From assembly GCF_014323405.1 (NCBI RefSeq), contig NZ_JACRWE010000001.1, positions 186,001 through 250,000 of the forward strand: DNA of 64,000 bases, in the 5' to 3' direction. The position numbers were made by a program, and so were the translations under genes. Position 1 is the first letter of the stretch. Each line of letters opens with the position of its first letter. Under the pieces are notes generated by a model. The model saw only the letters and a program-made list of their open reading frames with translations. It ran no database searches and had not been told where the DNA came from. The stretch comes from Romboutsia faecis (GTDB taxonomy: Bacteria > Bacillota > Clostridia > Peptostreptococcales > Peptostreptococcaceae). Positions 26,122 to 33,720 of this stretch are shown piece by piece.

Positions 26122-26149
26122 AAAAAAAATGAAGTAGCATTCTACTTCA
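26122..26149 (-). terminator. Terminator downstream of the small ORF
   Basis: TGAAGTAG (26130-26137) pairs with CTACTTCA (26142-26149), and the minus strand continues into eight T residues. It fits as the end of the 30-codon transcript. Confidence 0.82.
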
Positions 26150-26182
26150 CCATAATCTATAATTTATATCACGTTCTTACTT

Positions 26183-26275
26183 CTAGTATTTGATTGAGTT
26201 ATTCTTAGATAATTTGTTCTTCTTTATATTTATGTATGCATCTTCCTTCTTTAAAGTTTTTGATATTTCATTCAT
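26183..26275 (-). CDS. Small hypothetical protein, 30 residues
   Basis: An ATG at 26275 lies 8 bases after GGAGA and opens a 30-codon frame beginning MNEISKTLKKEDAYI and ending SIKY. It is lysine-rich, basic and soluble in character. A Rho-independent terminator follows about 35 bases after the stop, and the upstream sequence offers TTACAA - 17 - TATATA as a possible promoter. I do not recognise it. The independent ribosome site and terminator make it more than a chance frame. Confidence 0.5.
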   Translation of the reverse strand: MNEISKTLKKEDAYINIKKNKLSKNNSIKY

Positions 26276-26381
26276 ACGTATTTCTCTCCATCATTTTTAT
26301 GCATACTTATATATTAGCATATTTATAGAATTGTAACTTTGAATAAGGAGATAAGTTTCAATAATGAAGCTAATAAATATT

Positions 26382-27176
26382 TTAATCCATTACGAATTTC
26401 TTTATACCTACAGCTACTCCATCATTTTGAACTGAATCGGTAATTTTTTTTGCGATCTTTTTAACTTCATCAGAGGCATTTCCCATAGCTATACCGCAAC
26501 CAACAGTTGATAACATCTCTATGTCATTTTTTCCATCGCCAAATGCAAAAGTATTCTCAATTGGTATATCTAGGTATTCTATTGCCTTTAAAATTGCCGT
26601 ACCCTTAGTATTTTTCTTTAAATATAACTCAAGCGCTCTTTTGTTTACACTACTAAAATAATCACATTCTGGATTACTTTTAGCAAGTGACAAACATAAA
26701 TCCATAGACTCATCATCTGGACATAACATTTCTACTTTATGTATATCTACATCTTCAAGATTAAATTTTCCAGTTAAATATTTCCTTGAAATACCTAACC
26801 CATCATAATAGGCATAAAATTCTTTACAATGTTCTTTCATATACGAGTATAGTTCACCTTGCAAAATATACTGAATATTATTCTTTTCAAATTCTTTAAC
26901 TAAGTCTTTTATAAATTCTTTATCAATAGGCTCACTGTGTATAGTTTCATTGTTAATTAATACGTGAGCACCATTTGCTAATATAAAACCATCAAATCCA
27001 AAATTTAATATATTTTTATCTAAAAGTGCATATGGTCTACCTGTTGCGATGAATACATAATCTCCATTTTCTTGAAGCGATTTTATCATTTTTTTTACCT
27101 TTGGAGTAATATCTAATATTCCATCCATACAATCTAAAAGTGTTCCATCTATATCAAAAAATACTGCTTTCTTCAT
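26382..27176 (-). CDS. Cof-type HAD-IIB family phosphatase
   Basis: About 264 residues. HAD motif I is FFDIDGTLLD at the N-terminus, motif II is the Thr in FIATGRP, and motifs III/IV are the Lys near the cap end and FGDGKNDIEML. The Cof subgroup dephosphorylates sugar phosphates and cofactors such as FMN or PLP. The frame opens at 27212; GGTGGAGGAG before the ATG at 27176 (MKKAVFFDIDG) sets the real start. Confidence 0.92.
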   Translation of the reverse strand: MKKAVFFDIDGTLLDCMDGILDITPKVKKMIKSLQENGDYVFIATGRPYALLDKNILNFGFDGFILANGAHVLINNETIHSEPIDKEFIKDLVKEFEKNNIQYILQGELYSYMKEHCKEFYAYYDGLGISRKYLTGKFNLEDVDIHKVEMLCPDDESMDLCLSLAKSNPECDYFSSVNKRALELYLKKNTKGTAILKAIEYLDIPIENTFAFGDGKNDIEMLSTVGCGIAMGNASDEVKKIAKKITDSVQNDGVAVGIKKFVMD

Positions 27177-27281
27177 GACTCCTCCACCTTTGTTTTTATA
27201 AAATAATTTCAATTCTATCTATTTTATCTTAAAAAAGATTTATAAAACAGTCAATTAAATATTATTATTCTAATAGATAAT

Positions 27282-28430
27282 CTAACATTTCATTCTTTTA
27301 TAGTTTGTTACAAAATCAATTATTTCAAGTTCACTTTCAATTTCAGATTTTACAGGATAAGTTTTCTTAACTTTTTCAATTTCGTTTAATATTCTATTAA
27401 CTTTTTCAAGATCTTTTTCGATTATCAAAGCATAAGCATAATTTAATCGTTTTCTTGTTATATAGCAATCTGTTGCTTTTATATATGATTTTAGTTTTTT
27501 TGTATATAAATCATTAATTATTTCTTCATTTTTTTCACCTATTATTTCGTAAAAAAGTAATTCACATTTTATCTCATTTTCATATAAAGGAATTATTTTT
27601 GGAAAATAATTTAGTAAAAATTCATAACAATCTTTTGCTTTATCAAATTCTAATTTATCATGATAATAATTCGCTTCAAGACATTTAATACTAGATACAA
27701 GGGGATTGCTAAAGTCTGCATTCTTATCAATTAAAAACCACTCTAATGGCATATCTTTTATTCTTATCCCTTTATGTAGTAGACCATTTACTTTTAACTG
27801 CATATAAAAGCAATACTTCATAAGGTCATTTTTTATAATAGATACTAAATTATAACCATCATTGGCTACTCCACTTATTTTCATGGGTACACCATTAGTT
27901 ATAAAAATTAGTATACCTGCAATAACCATAGAAATTAAAGCTATATATACATATGAGTTACCTTTAAATACTGTATATAAAATAAAAAATATAACTGAGA
28001 CTATTAAGTTCATTAATACTCCACCTAAATTATATAAAATATAATGACACTCTTTATAATTATCATTTTTAGGCATTAACAGGCATTGACCACCTGTTCC
28101 TTTTATGCTAAATTTCTTTATAGCAAATTTCCCATCTTCTTTTACTAATGTTAGACTTCCAACTCTAAATGATACAAATTCGTATCCTGATAATAGTCCA
28201 CATATTAAATGTCCAGCTTCATGTAGTATTATCTGAATGAAAAATGCTAATATAAAAATTCCAATACTTATCACAAGTTTAATAATATCCATACTTGATT
28301 CAGCATCACTAGAAGGTAATATGTATCCCCATAAAAATCCTCCTATAGATCCAATTAGCATCATAAATATAAATAATGCTACTTTCTTTATCTTTTCTTT
28401 ATTTTGTGTTTTTTTATTGTTAGATTTCAT
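27282..28430 (-). CDS. M50-family membrane metalloprotease-like protein
   Basis: 382 residues. Membrane helices cover about 15-35, 50-75, 130-150 and 155-175. The zinc motif ILHEAGHLICG (HExxH, about residue 66) lies in a membrane segment, and GVANDGYNL (about residue 187) supplies the likely Asp ligand of the site-2-protease fold. The C-terminal half (about 230-380) is helical and resembles TPR repeats. Intramembrane proteolysis or a related chaperone role is inferred. It is followed by the HAD gene but separated by about 100 bases. Confidence 0.8.
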   Translation of the reverse strand: MKSNNKKTQNKEKIKKVALFIFMMLIGSIGGFLWGYILPSSDAESSMDIIKLVISIGIFILAFFIQIILHEAGHLICGLLSGYEFVSFRVGSLTLVKEDGKFAIKKFSIKGTGGQCLLMPKNDNYKECHYILYNLGGVLMNLIVSVIFFILYTVFKGNSYVYIALISMVIAGILIFITNGVPMKISGVANDGYNLVSIIKNDLMKYCFYMQLKVNGLLHKGIRIKDMPLEWFLIDKNADFSNPLVSSIKCLEANYYHDKLEFDKAKDCYEFLLNYFPKIIPLYENEIKCELLFYEIIGEKNEEIINDLYTKKLKSYIKATDCYITRKRLNYAYALIIEKDLEKVNRILNEIEKVKKTYPVKSEIESELEIIDFVTNYKRMKC

Positions 28431-28587
28431 AACTCACTCCTTTTTGTTTATTAGCATAAAATAGGTATATTTAATTGTATCATAAATTTATCAATATCCT
28501 TTGAAGGCTTAAAACTTTTTTACTATATATTGTTTCTTAGTTATATTTATCTGAAAATTAAAATATCTTAATAGGGGGTGAAATAAA

Positions 28588-29145
28588 ATGCTACTGAGCC
28601 GTGACAAAGACAAGATTTTAGAGAAAATCCTAAAAAGCTACGAAAGTTATTATGACATAGAAAGCTATCAGGAAAGCGATGTACCACTTGTAGCAAAATG
28701 TGAATTTCATGTTCACAATGAAAAATTTGTTCTAACAAAAAAAGCAAAGCTATGGGATGCAGATGCCAATGAGTATGTATATATCTTTAAAACAAGCAAT
28801 TTAACTAATGAACTTTTTACGATATGTAAAAATTTTGCATATACAAATGGCATGAATCTAATTAACCCCAAGCCTGGTCATATGTATTCTTATATAACAA
28901 CAATATTTATTTGCGATTCTTGTGATAAAGAAGCTGAAAGAACGCTAAAAAAGTGTAAAATCTTTAAAAACTTCAAATTTTCTATTCATGGATGGATGGA
29001 CTATCATATCACTTGCATTAATTTAGAGAAATCTAAAATATATGGCAATAAAAGTGCAAGGGGAACAACTAAATTTTTAGAAGATTTATTAATAGAGCGC
29101 TCTTCTACTTTTAAAGGTGTTAAAAGAAGATTTAAACAAACATAA
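28588..29145 (+). CDS. Conserved-looking hypothetical protein upstream of CstA
   Basis: 185 residues, soluble and mixed alpha/beta in appearance; I do not recognise the family. Visible points are an EFHVHNEKFVL strand, a pair of cysteines in FICDSCDKEAE (about residues 110-120, CxxC) and a third in KKCKIF, a tryptophan-rich HGWMDYH, and a basic tail (KRRFKQT). It has a good ribosome site (AGGGGGTG). It lies 110 bases upstream of the CstA gene with no terminator between, so co-transcription is likely; a role linked to that transporter is only suggested by position. Confidence 0.7.
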   Translation: MLLSRDKDKILEKILKSYESYYDIESYQESDVPLVAKCEFHVHNEKFVLTKKAKLWDADANEYVYIFKTSNLTNELFTICKNFAYTNGMNLINPKPGHMYSYITTIFICDSCDKEAERTLKKCKIFKNFKFSIHGWMDYHITCINLEKSKIYGNKSARGTTKFLEDLLIERSSTFKGVKRRFKQT

Positions 29146-29254
29146 TTAATAATTATAAATCAAAATAAACTTAAGACTAAATTTAATTTCACCTTTTAAA
29201 AATTTACTTATAATTAAGTTTTATGAAAATTAATTATAAAAAGGAGGGTATTTT

Positions 29255-30982
29255 ATGAATGCAGCACTTATATTAATAATTGGTATTGTTATTTTATTTA
29301 TTGGCTATGTTACTTACGGTAAATGGTTAGCTGAAAAATGGGGACTTGACGAGAAGCACACTACACCTTCTCATGAATTAGAAGATGGTTTGGACTATGT
29401 ACCTGCAAAGGCACCTGTTCTTTTAGGTCATCACTTTTCTTCTATAGCTGGTGCTGGTCCAATTAATGGCCCCATTCAAGCAGCTGTATTTGGATGGATT
29501 CCAGTTGTTCTTTGGATTTTAATTGGTGGTATATTCTTTGGTGCAACACATGACTTTGGTGCTTTATTAGCATCTATACGTCATAAAGGTCAATCAATAG
29601 GAGAAGTTATAGGCCAAAATATTGGCTCTCGTGCTAAAAAATTATTTATTATATTCTCTTACTTAACATTACTATTGGTTGTAGCAGCTTTTGCATCAAT
29701 AGTTGCAGATACTTTCAAAGCCACATTTACTGATTCTGGAGCAATTGATTATGCTGCTAGTGCAACAAATGCATCTACAGCAATGATTTCTTTATTATTT
29801 ATTATAGTTGCTATTGGATTTGGATTTTTTGTTTATAGACGTAACGCATCTTTAGGTGTATCAACTATTATTGGTGTTATATCAATAATTATTTGTATAG
29901 CTATAGGTATTAACTATCATCCTATTTATTTAAGCTCAAATGCTTGGATGGTTATCATCGGCATTTATATTTTAGTTGCATCTGTAACACCAGTTTGGAT
30001 TTTACTTCAACCTCGTGACTATTTAAGTTCATTCTTACTATATGGTATGATTGCTCTTGCTGTAGTTGGCATCTTAGGTTCTCATCCAACATTAGATATA
30101 CCTGCATTTACTGGATTCGTTGATACAATTGCACCTACAGGAACATCTCTTGGATATTTATTCCCTGCTTTATTTGTAACTATAGCTTGTGGTGCTATTT
30201 CAGGATTCCACTCTTTAGTTGCATCTGGGACTACTGCAAAACAATTGGATAATGAAAAAGATGCTCGTCCTATAGCTTATGGTGCTATGTTAGTAGAATG
30301 TGCACTTGCCTTAATCGCAGTTTGTGCAGTTGGATACATTTGGAAAGATTATTCAACAGGAACAACAGTAACACCTACTGTTGTATTTGCAACTGGTATA
30401 GCTTCTATGTTAAGTAAAATACCTGGTCTTGGTGGGGTTTATAACACAGCTTACTCTTTATTAGTATTAACTGTTTCTGTTTTCTGCTTGACTTCACTTG
30501 ATACAGCAACTCGTCTAGCTCGTTATATGTTCCAAGAGTTCTGGCTTGCTCCTGGAGAAAGTATCGAAGAAGTTTCAGGATTTAAAAAGACTATAACTAA
30601 TCCATATGTAGCAACACTAATTACAGTAGCATTAGGAATAGGTCTTGGTCTTACTGGTTATGCAAATATCTGGGCATTATTTGGAGCTGCCAACCAATTA
30701 CTAGCAGCACTTGGATTACTTGCTGTTGCAGCATGGATAGGTAACCTTGGTAGAAATAATAAAATGTTATTCTTCCCAATGATATTTATGTTAGTAGTTA
30801 CAGTTACATCTTTAGTATTTACTATTAAATCTAATGTATTTACAATAGTTGCTGGGGGAGCTGCACTTGGTTGGTGTTATATACGTATAACCCTTTCTGT
30901 ACTTCTTATTATATTAGCAGTAGTCCTTATGATTGAAGGTGTTAATACTATTAGAAAACAATTTAAAACTAAAAAAATATAA
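29255..30982 (+). CDS. Carbon starvation CstA-family transporter
   Basis: 575 residues with about sixteen hydrophobic segments. The N-terminal HHFSSIAGAGPINGPIQA is the CstA signature. It is of the short clostridial form rather than the 700-residue enterobacterial protein. The family imports peptides and/or pyruvate in nutrient limitation. A strong AAGGAGGGTATTTT precedes the ATG. It ends in a terminator shared with the convergent hflX gene. Confidence 0.93.
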   Translation: MNAALILIIGIVILFIGYVTYGKWLAEKWGLDEKHTTPSHELEDGLDYVPAKAPVLLGHHFSSIAGAGPINGPIQAAVFGWIPVVLWILIGGIFFGATHDFGALLASIRHKGQSIGEVIGQNIGSRAKKLFIIFSYLTLLLVVAAFASIVADTFKATFTDSGAIDYAASATNASTAMISLLFIIVAIGFGFFVYRRNASLGVSTIIGVISIIICIAIGINYHPIYLSSNAWMVIIGIYILVASVTPVWILLQPRDYLSSFLLYGMIALAVVGILGSHPTLDIPAFTGFVDTIAPTGTSLGYLFPALFVTIACGAISGFHSLVASGTTAKQLDNEKDARPIAYGAMLVECALALIAVCAVGYIWKDYSTGTTVTPTVVFATGIASMLSKIPGLGGVYNTAYSLLVLTVSVFCLTSLDTATRLARYMFQEFWLAPGESIEEVSGFKKTITNPYVATLITVALGIGLGLTGYANIWALFGAANQLLAALGLLAVAAWIGNLGRNNKMLFFPMIFMLVVTVTSLVFTIKSNVFTIVAGGAALGWCYIRITLSVLLIILAVVLMIEGVNTIRKQFKTKKI

Positions 30983-31013
30983 TTTTTAACTTATATTCAT
31001 AAAAACTATAACA

Positions 31014-31050
31014 ATAAAAAAACTGAAGGAAACACTCCTTCAGTTTTTTA
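31014..31050. terminator. Bidirectional terminator between cstA and hflX
   Basis: AAAAAAACTGAAGGA pairs with TCCTTCAGTTTTTT, with five loop bases. Confidence 0.9.
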
Positions 31051-31078
31051 TATTTTAATCTTAAGTATATATTTAGTT

Positions 31079-32332
31079 TTAATTATTCACTTCAAATTCC
31101 TTATATTTATTATAACTACTAAGGCTTAACTCTATATCTAAAACTGTTCCATCTTCTGTGTATTCAGTATTAAATATAGTTGAGTTTTGATTTAAATAAG
31201 ATAGTACCTTACCTTTTGAGTAAGGAATCATCATTTTGCAATTTACATAATCCGAAAATATATTTTTACTTATTTTTTCTATTAACTCGTCTATTCCTAT
31301 ATTGTTTTTGGCAGATATACATACTCCATTTTCTCTGTCAGCTATATCTAACAAATCAATTTTATTATATACGTAAATTACAGGGATATTATCTGCACCA
31401 ATTTCTTTTAAAGTATGATTAGTTATATCTATATGATTTTCAAAACTTGGATTAGATATGTCCACTACATGTAATAATAAATCTGCTTCACAGATTTCTT
31501 CTAATGTCGATCTAAATGCTTTTACCAACTCATGAGGTAAATCACTTACAAATCCAACTGTATCAGATAATAAAAATGATTTATTATTATATAACTTTAT
31601 ATTTCTAACATAAGTTTCAAGAGTTGCAAATAACATATCTTTCTCAAATACCTTTTTATCATCATTTTTCATGAATTTGCTAACTAAAGCATTCATTATC
31701 GATGATTTTCCAGCATTTGTATAACCTACTAATGCTACACTTGGTATTTCTGATTTTTTTCTTTTGTTTCTTTGAGTTTCTCTTTGATATTTTAAAGTTT
31801 CTAATTCCTTATTTAAATCATATATTTTCTCTTCTATCTTTCTACGGTCAAGTTCTAACTTTTTCTCTCCTGTCCCCTTATTTTTAGTTCCTACGCCTCC
31901 ACTTTGACGTCCTAACTTTGTATTAGCCCCTATCAATCTAGGAAGTTCATATTTAAGTCTTGCAACCTCTACTTGAAGCTTAGCCTCTCTAGTTTTTGCT
32001 CTACTTGCAAATATCTCTAAGATTAGAGCTGTTCTATCAACAACATCACATTTTACCTTACCCTCAATATTTTTTATCTGTGACGCTGATAATTCATTGT
32101 TAAAGATTAAAATATCAACTTCTAAGGAAGATACATAAGCTATTAACTCATCAACTTTACCACTTCCTATATAGAATGTTGAATTTACTTTTTTTGAATT
32201 TTGCGTAACTTCTCCAACTACTTCAATATTACAAGCCTCACATAGATTTTTAAGTTCTATCATTGATTCCTCAAAATTATCTATGTTATTTATATTAACT
32301 CCTACTATAATTCCTCTTTGTTTCATATTCAT
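31079..32332 (-). CDS. hflX: Ribosome-associated GTPase HflX
   Basis: 417 residues. There is an N-terminal HflX domain (about 1-110) and the linker with KTREAKLQVEVARLKYELPRL and the Gly-rich GRQSGGVGTKNKGTGEKK. The GTPase has G1 GYTNAGKSS, G3 DTVGFVSDLP and G4 YNKID. HflX splits stalled 70S ribosomes and in some Gram-positives (HflXr types) gives resistance to macrolides and lincosamides. AGAGGAG allows either ATG at 32332 or the in-frame ATG at 32326 (MKQRGIIVG), the latter having better spacing. The 340-base leader with two small ORFs and a terminator suggests antibiotic-inducible attenuation. Confidence 0.95.
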   Translation of the reverse strand: MNMKQRGIIVGVNINNIDNFEESMIELKNLCEACNIEVVGEVTQNSKKVNSTFYIGSGKVDELIAYVSSLEVDILIFNNELSASQIKNIEGKVKCDVVDRTALILEIFASRAKTREAKLQVEVARLKYELPRLIGANTKLGRQSGGVGTKNKGTGEKKLELDRRKIEEKIYDLNKELETLKYQRETQRNKRKKSEIPSVALVGYTNAGKSSIMNALVSKFMKNDDKKVFEKDMLFATLETYVRNIKLYNNKSFLLSDTVGFVSDLPHELVKAFRSTLEEICEADLLLHVVDISNPSFENHIDITNHTLKEIGADNIPVIYVYNKIDLLDIADRENGVCISAKNNIGIDELIEKISKNIFSDYVNCKMMIPYSKGKVLSYLNQNSTIFNTEYTEDGTVLDIELSLSSYNKYKEFEVNN

Positions 32333-32373
32333 AATCTCCTCTGCTTTAGCTATTTAACTTTTTAGAATGCTCA

Positions 32374-32413
32374 GGATTATGACTTTTTATCTTTTAAATA
32401 TTAGCCACAATCC
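32374..32413 (-). other. Hairpin between second upstream ORF and hflX
   Basis: GGATTGTGGCT (32413-32403) pairs fully with AGTCATAATCC (32384-32374) if two G-U pairs are allowed. It begins 5 bases after the stop of the 13-codon ORF, so a ribosome held near its end would disturb it. There is no T run, so it is not a terminator. Confidence 0.5.
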
Positions 32414-32418
32414 GTGTA

Positions 32419-32460
32419 CTATCCTCTTAATCTTATAAAATGATTACATACTCTATTCAT
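32419..32460 (-). CDS. Second hflX leader peptide, 13 residues with Arg-Leu-Arg
   Basis: A near-ideal Shine-Dalgarno (AAGGAGG, 32475-32469) lies 8 bases before the ATG at 32460. The frame encodes MNRVCNHFIRLRG and stops at TAG. The R-L-R tripeptide is the '+X+' arrest motif known from the ErmD leader (MRLR), where macrolide-bound ribosomes stop. The ORF lies after the leader terminator and before hflX. A regulatory role is inferred. Confidence 0.65.
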   Translation of the reverse strand: MNRVCNHFIRLRG

Positions 32461-32494
32461 TTTCTGTTCCTCCTTAATCTTGTTTAGGTGAATT

Positions 32495-32551
32495 TTTATA
32501 AAAAAAACTATCTTAAAGCAATATATTATATCTTTTGCTCTAAGATAGTTT
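32495..32551 (-). terminator. Leader terminator upstream of hflX (putative attenuator)
   Basis: Minus strand AAACTATCTTAGAGCAA (32551-32535) pairs with TTGCTTTAAGATAGTTT (32521-32505), then runs into TTTTT. Its 5' arm TTAGAGCAA is also complementary, at 8 of 9 positions, to TTGCTCTTA inside the first upstream ORF (32602-32594), which gives a ready antiterminator. Confidence 0.85.
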
Positions 32552-32580
32552 GATTAATTTATCTTATTATAAATTATAGT

Positions 32581-32643
32581 TTAAATTTTTATATAAGAGC
32601 AATGTATTTTATTTTTATTGTTTAAGTTTAATAAAGTTTTCAT
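32581..32643 (-). CDS. First hflX leader peptide, 20 residues
   Basis: AAAGGAG (32657-32651) stands 7 bases before the ATG at 32643. The frame encodes MKTLLNLNNKNK then IHCSYIKI and stops at TAA. It starts about 28 bases from the predicted transcript start. Codons 14-17 (CAT TGC TCT TAT) contain the stretch able to pair with the terminator's 5' arm, as expected of an attenuation leader ORF. Confidence 0.65.
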   Translation of the reverse strand: MKTLLNLNNKNKIHCSYIKI

Positions 32644-32677
32644 ATCATTGCTCCTTTCTTATTAATTAATTTACTCT

Positions 32678-32706
32678 ATTGTATATTAAAATTATTACAA
32701 TGTAAA
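32678..32706 (-). promoter_or_regulatory. Promoter of the hflX leader
   Basis: On the minus strand -35 TTTACA (32706-32701), 17-base spacer and -10 TACAAT (32683-32678). Transcription would start near 32671, giving a leader of about 340 bases before hflX. Confidence 0.65.
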
Positions 32707-32772
32707 TACCTTCCCCTGTATATAATTTTTAATATTATGATTCATACTAATTTGTATAATTATCTTAGTACT

Positions 32773-32960
32773 TTATCTATTGTCATGTTCTTTATTTACA
32801 TTTTGTTTTTCTGGTAATAAAATAACAAACTCACTACCTTTTCCTAATTCACTTTCTACAAAAATGTTTCCCTTATGAAGCTCAATCAATTGTCTAGTTA
32901 ATGTTAATCCTAGACCTTTTCCACCATGCTCTTCTGAACTATATTTATAATTTCTGTAGT
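32773..32960 (-). pseudogene. Remnant of a sensor histidine kinase (C-terminal ATPase end)
   Basis: Translating the minus strand gives SSEEHGGKGLGLTLTRQLIE, then LHKGNIFVESELGKGSEFVILLP and a stop at 32775-32773. This is the G2 box and C-terminal end of a histidine kinase ATPase domain. The frame has a stop immediately upstream (near 32960) and no N-terminal kinase part exists. It abuts the start of the MATE remnant on the other strand. Confidence 0.75.
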
Positions 32961-32979
32961 TCCATTTTTAAATAAGGAA

Positions 32980-33660
32980 ACTATTATAAACATGTACTCT
33001 GGTAAATTTAATTTAAATTATTCTGCTAATTTATTATCTAATGGTTCATCAGAAGGTGTTGGATCTTTAGCTGCCGCTACTACTTCATTTGTATTTAATT
33101 TAGCTTTTATGAATATTGCTGGTGAGCATGGCGTATCTGCATTCACCGCAATACCTTATATATCAATATTTGCTAACTTAATAACTGGTGGTATAGCAGC
33201 AGGAATTGGACCAATAATATATTATAATTATGGTGTAAAAGAATACTCCAGAATTAAAGGGATACTAAAGCTTTCTACTATAGTATCTCTATCCTTAGGA
33301 ACAATAATATTTGGAGTAATAATGTTTTTCAAAGAAAGCCTAATAGAATTATTTGTAAGTAGTAATCCAGAAGTATTTGAATTAGCTATCAATGGTGCTA
33401 AAATATATGCTCTAGCATTCTTAATCAATGGTCTGAATGTTATTTTTTCAGGATATTTTACATCAATTGGTAAAGCTTTAGCTTCTATAGTAGTTGCTGC
33501 TTCAAGATGTATTATATTTATAATTATAGGAGTTATGATAATTCCTAAATTATTTGGCATTGCTGGATTTTGGGCAACTGTACCTTGTGCTGAGATATTA
33601 ACTTTAATAATTGTTATTTTCTTATATCAAAATTCAAAGAAATCAATGATTACCATTTAA
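32980..33660 (+). pseudogene. C-terminal half of a MATE transporter (N-terminal half missing)
   Basis: The 222-residue frame beginning at the ATG at 32992 aligns by eye with the second half of the intact MATE at 38390-39745: here LSNGSSEGVGSLAAATTSF, there MNGSSEMVTQMSGAVTTF. About 210 N-terminal residues (helices 1-6) are absent and the upstream sequence is a histidine kinase remnant on the opposite strand. No convincing ribosome site precedes the ATG. It ends normally at a terminator. A six-helix half-transporter is unlikely to function alone. Confidence 0.8.
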
Positions 33661-33677
33661 TCATTAAAATTTCACTA

Positions 33678-33720
33678 TATAATAAAAGGATGTATCTAAT
33701 AGATACATCCTTTTATTATA
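33678..33720. terminator. Perfect 21-base-arm bidirectional terminator
   Basis: The arm TATAATAAAAGGATGTATCTA (left) is mirrored exactly on the right around one central A. It separates the MATE remnant from the convergent LeuB-like gene, whose stop codon lies in the right arm. Confidence 0.92.
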
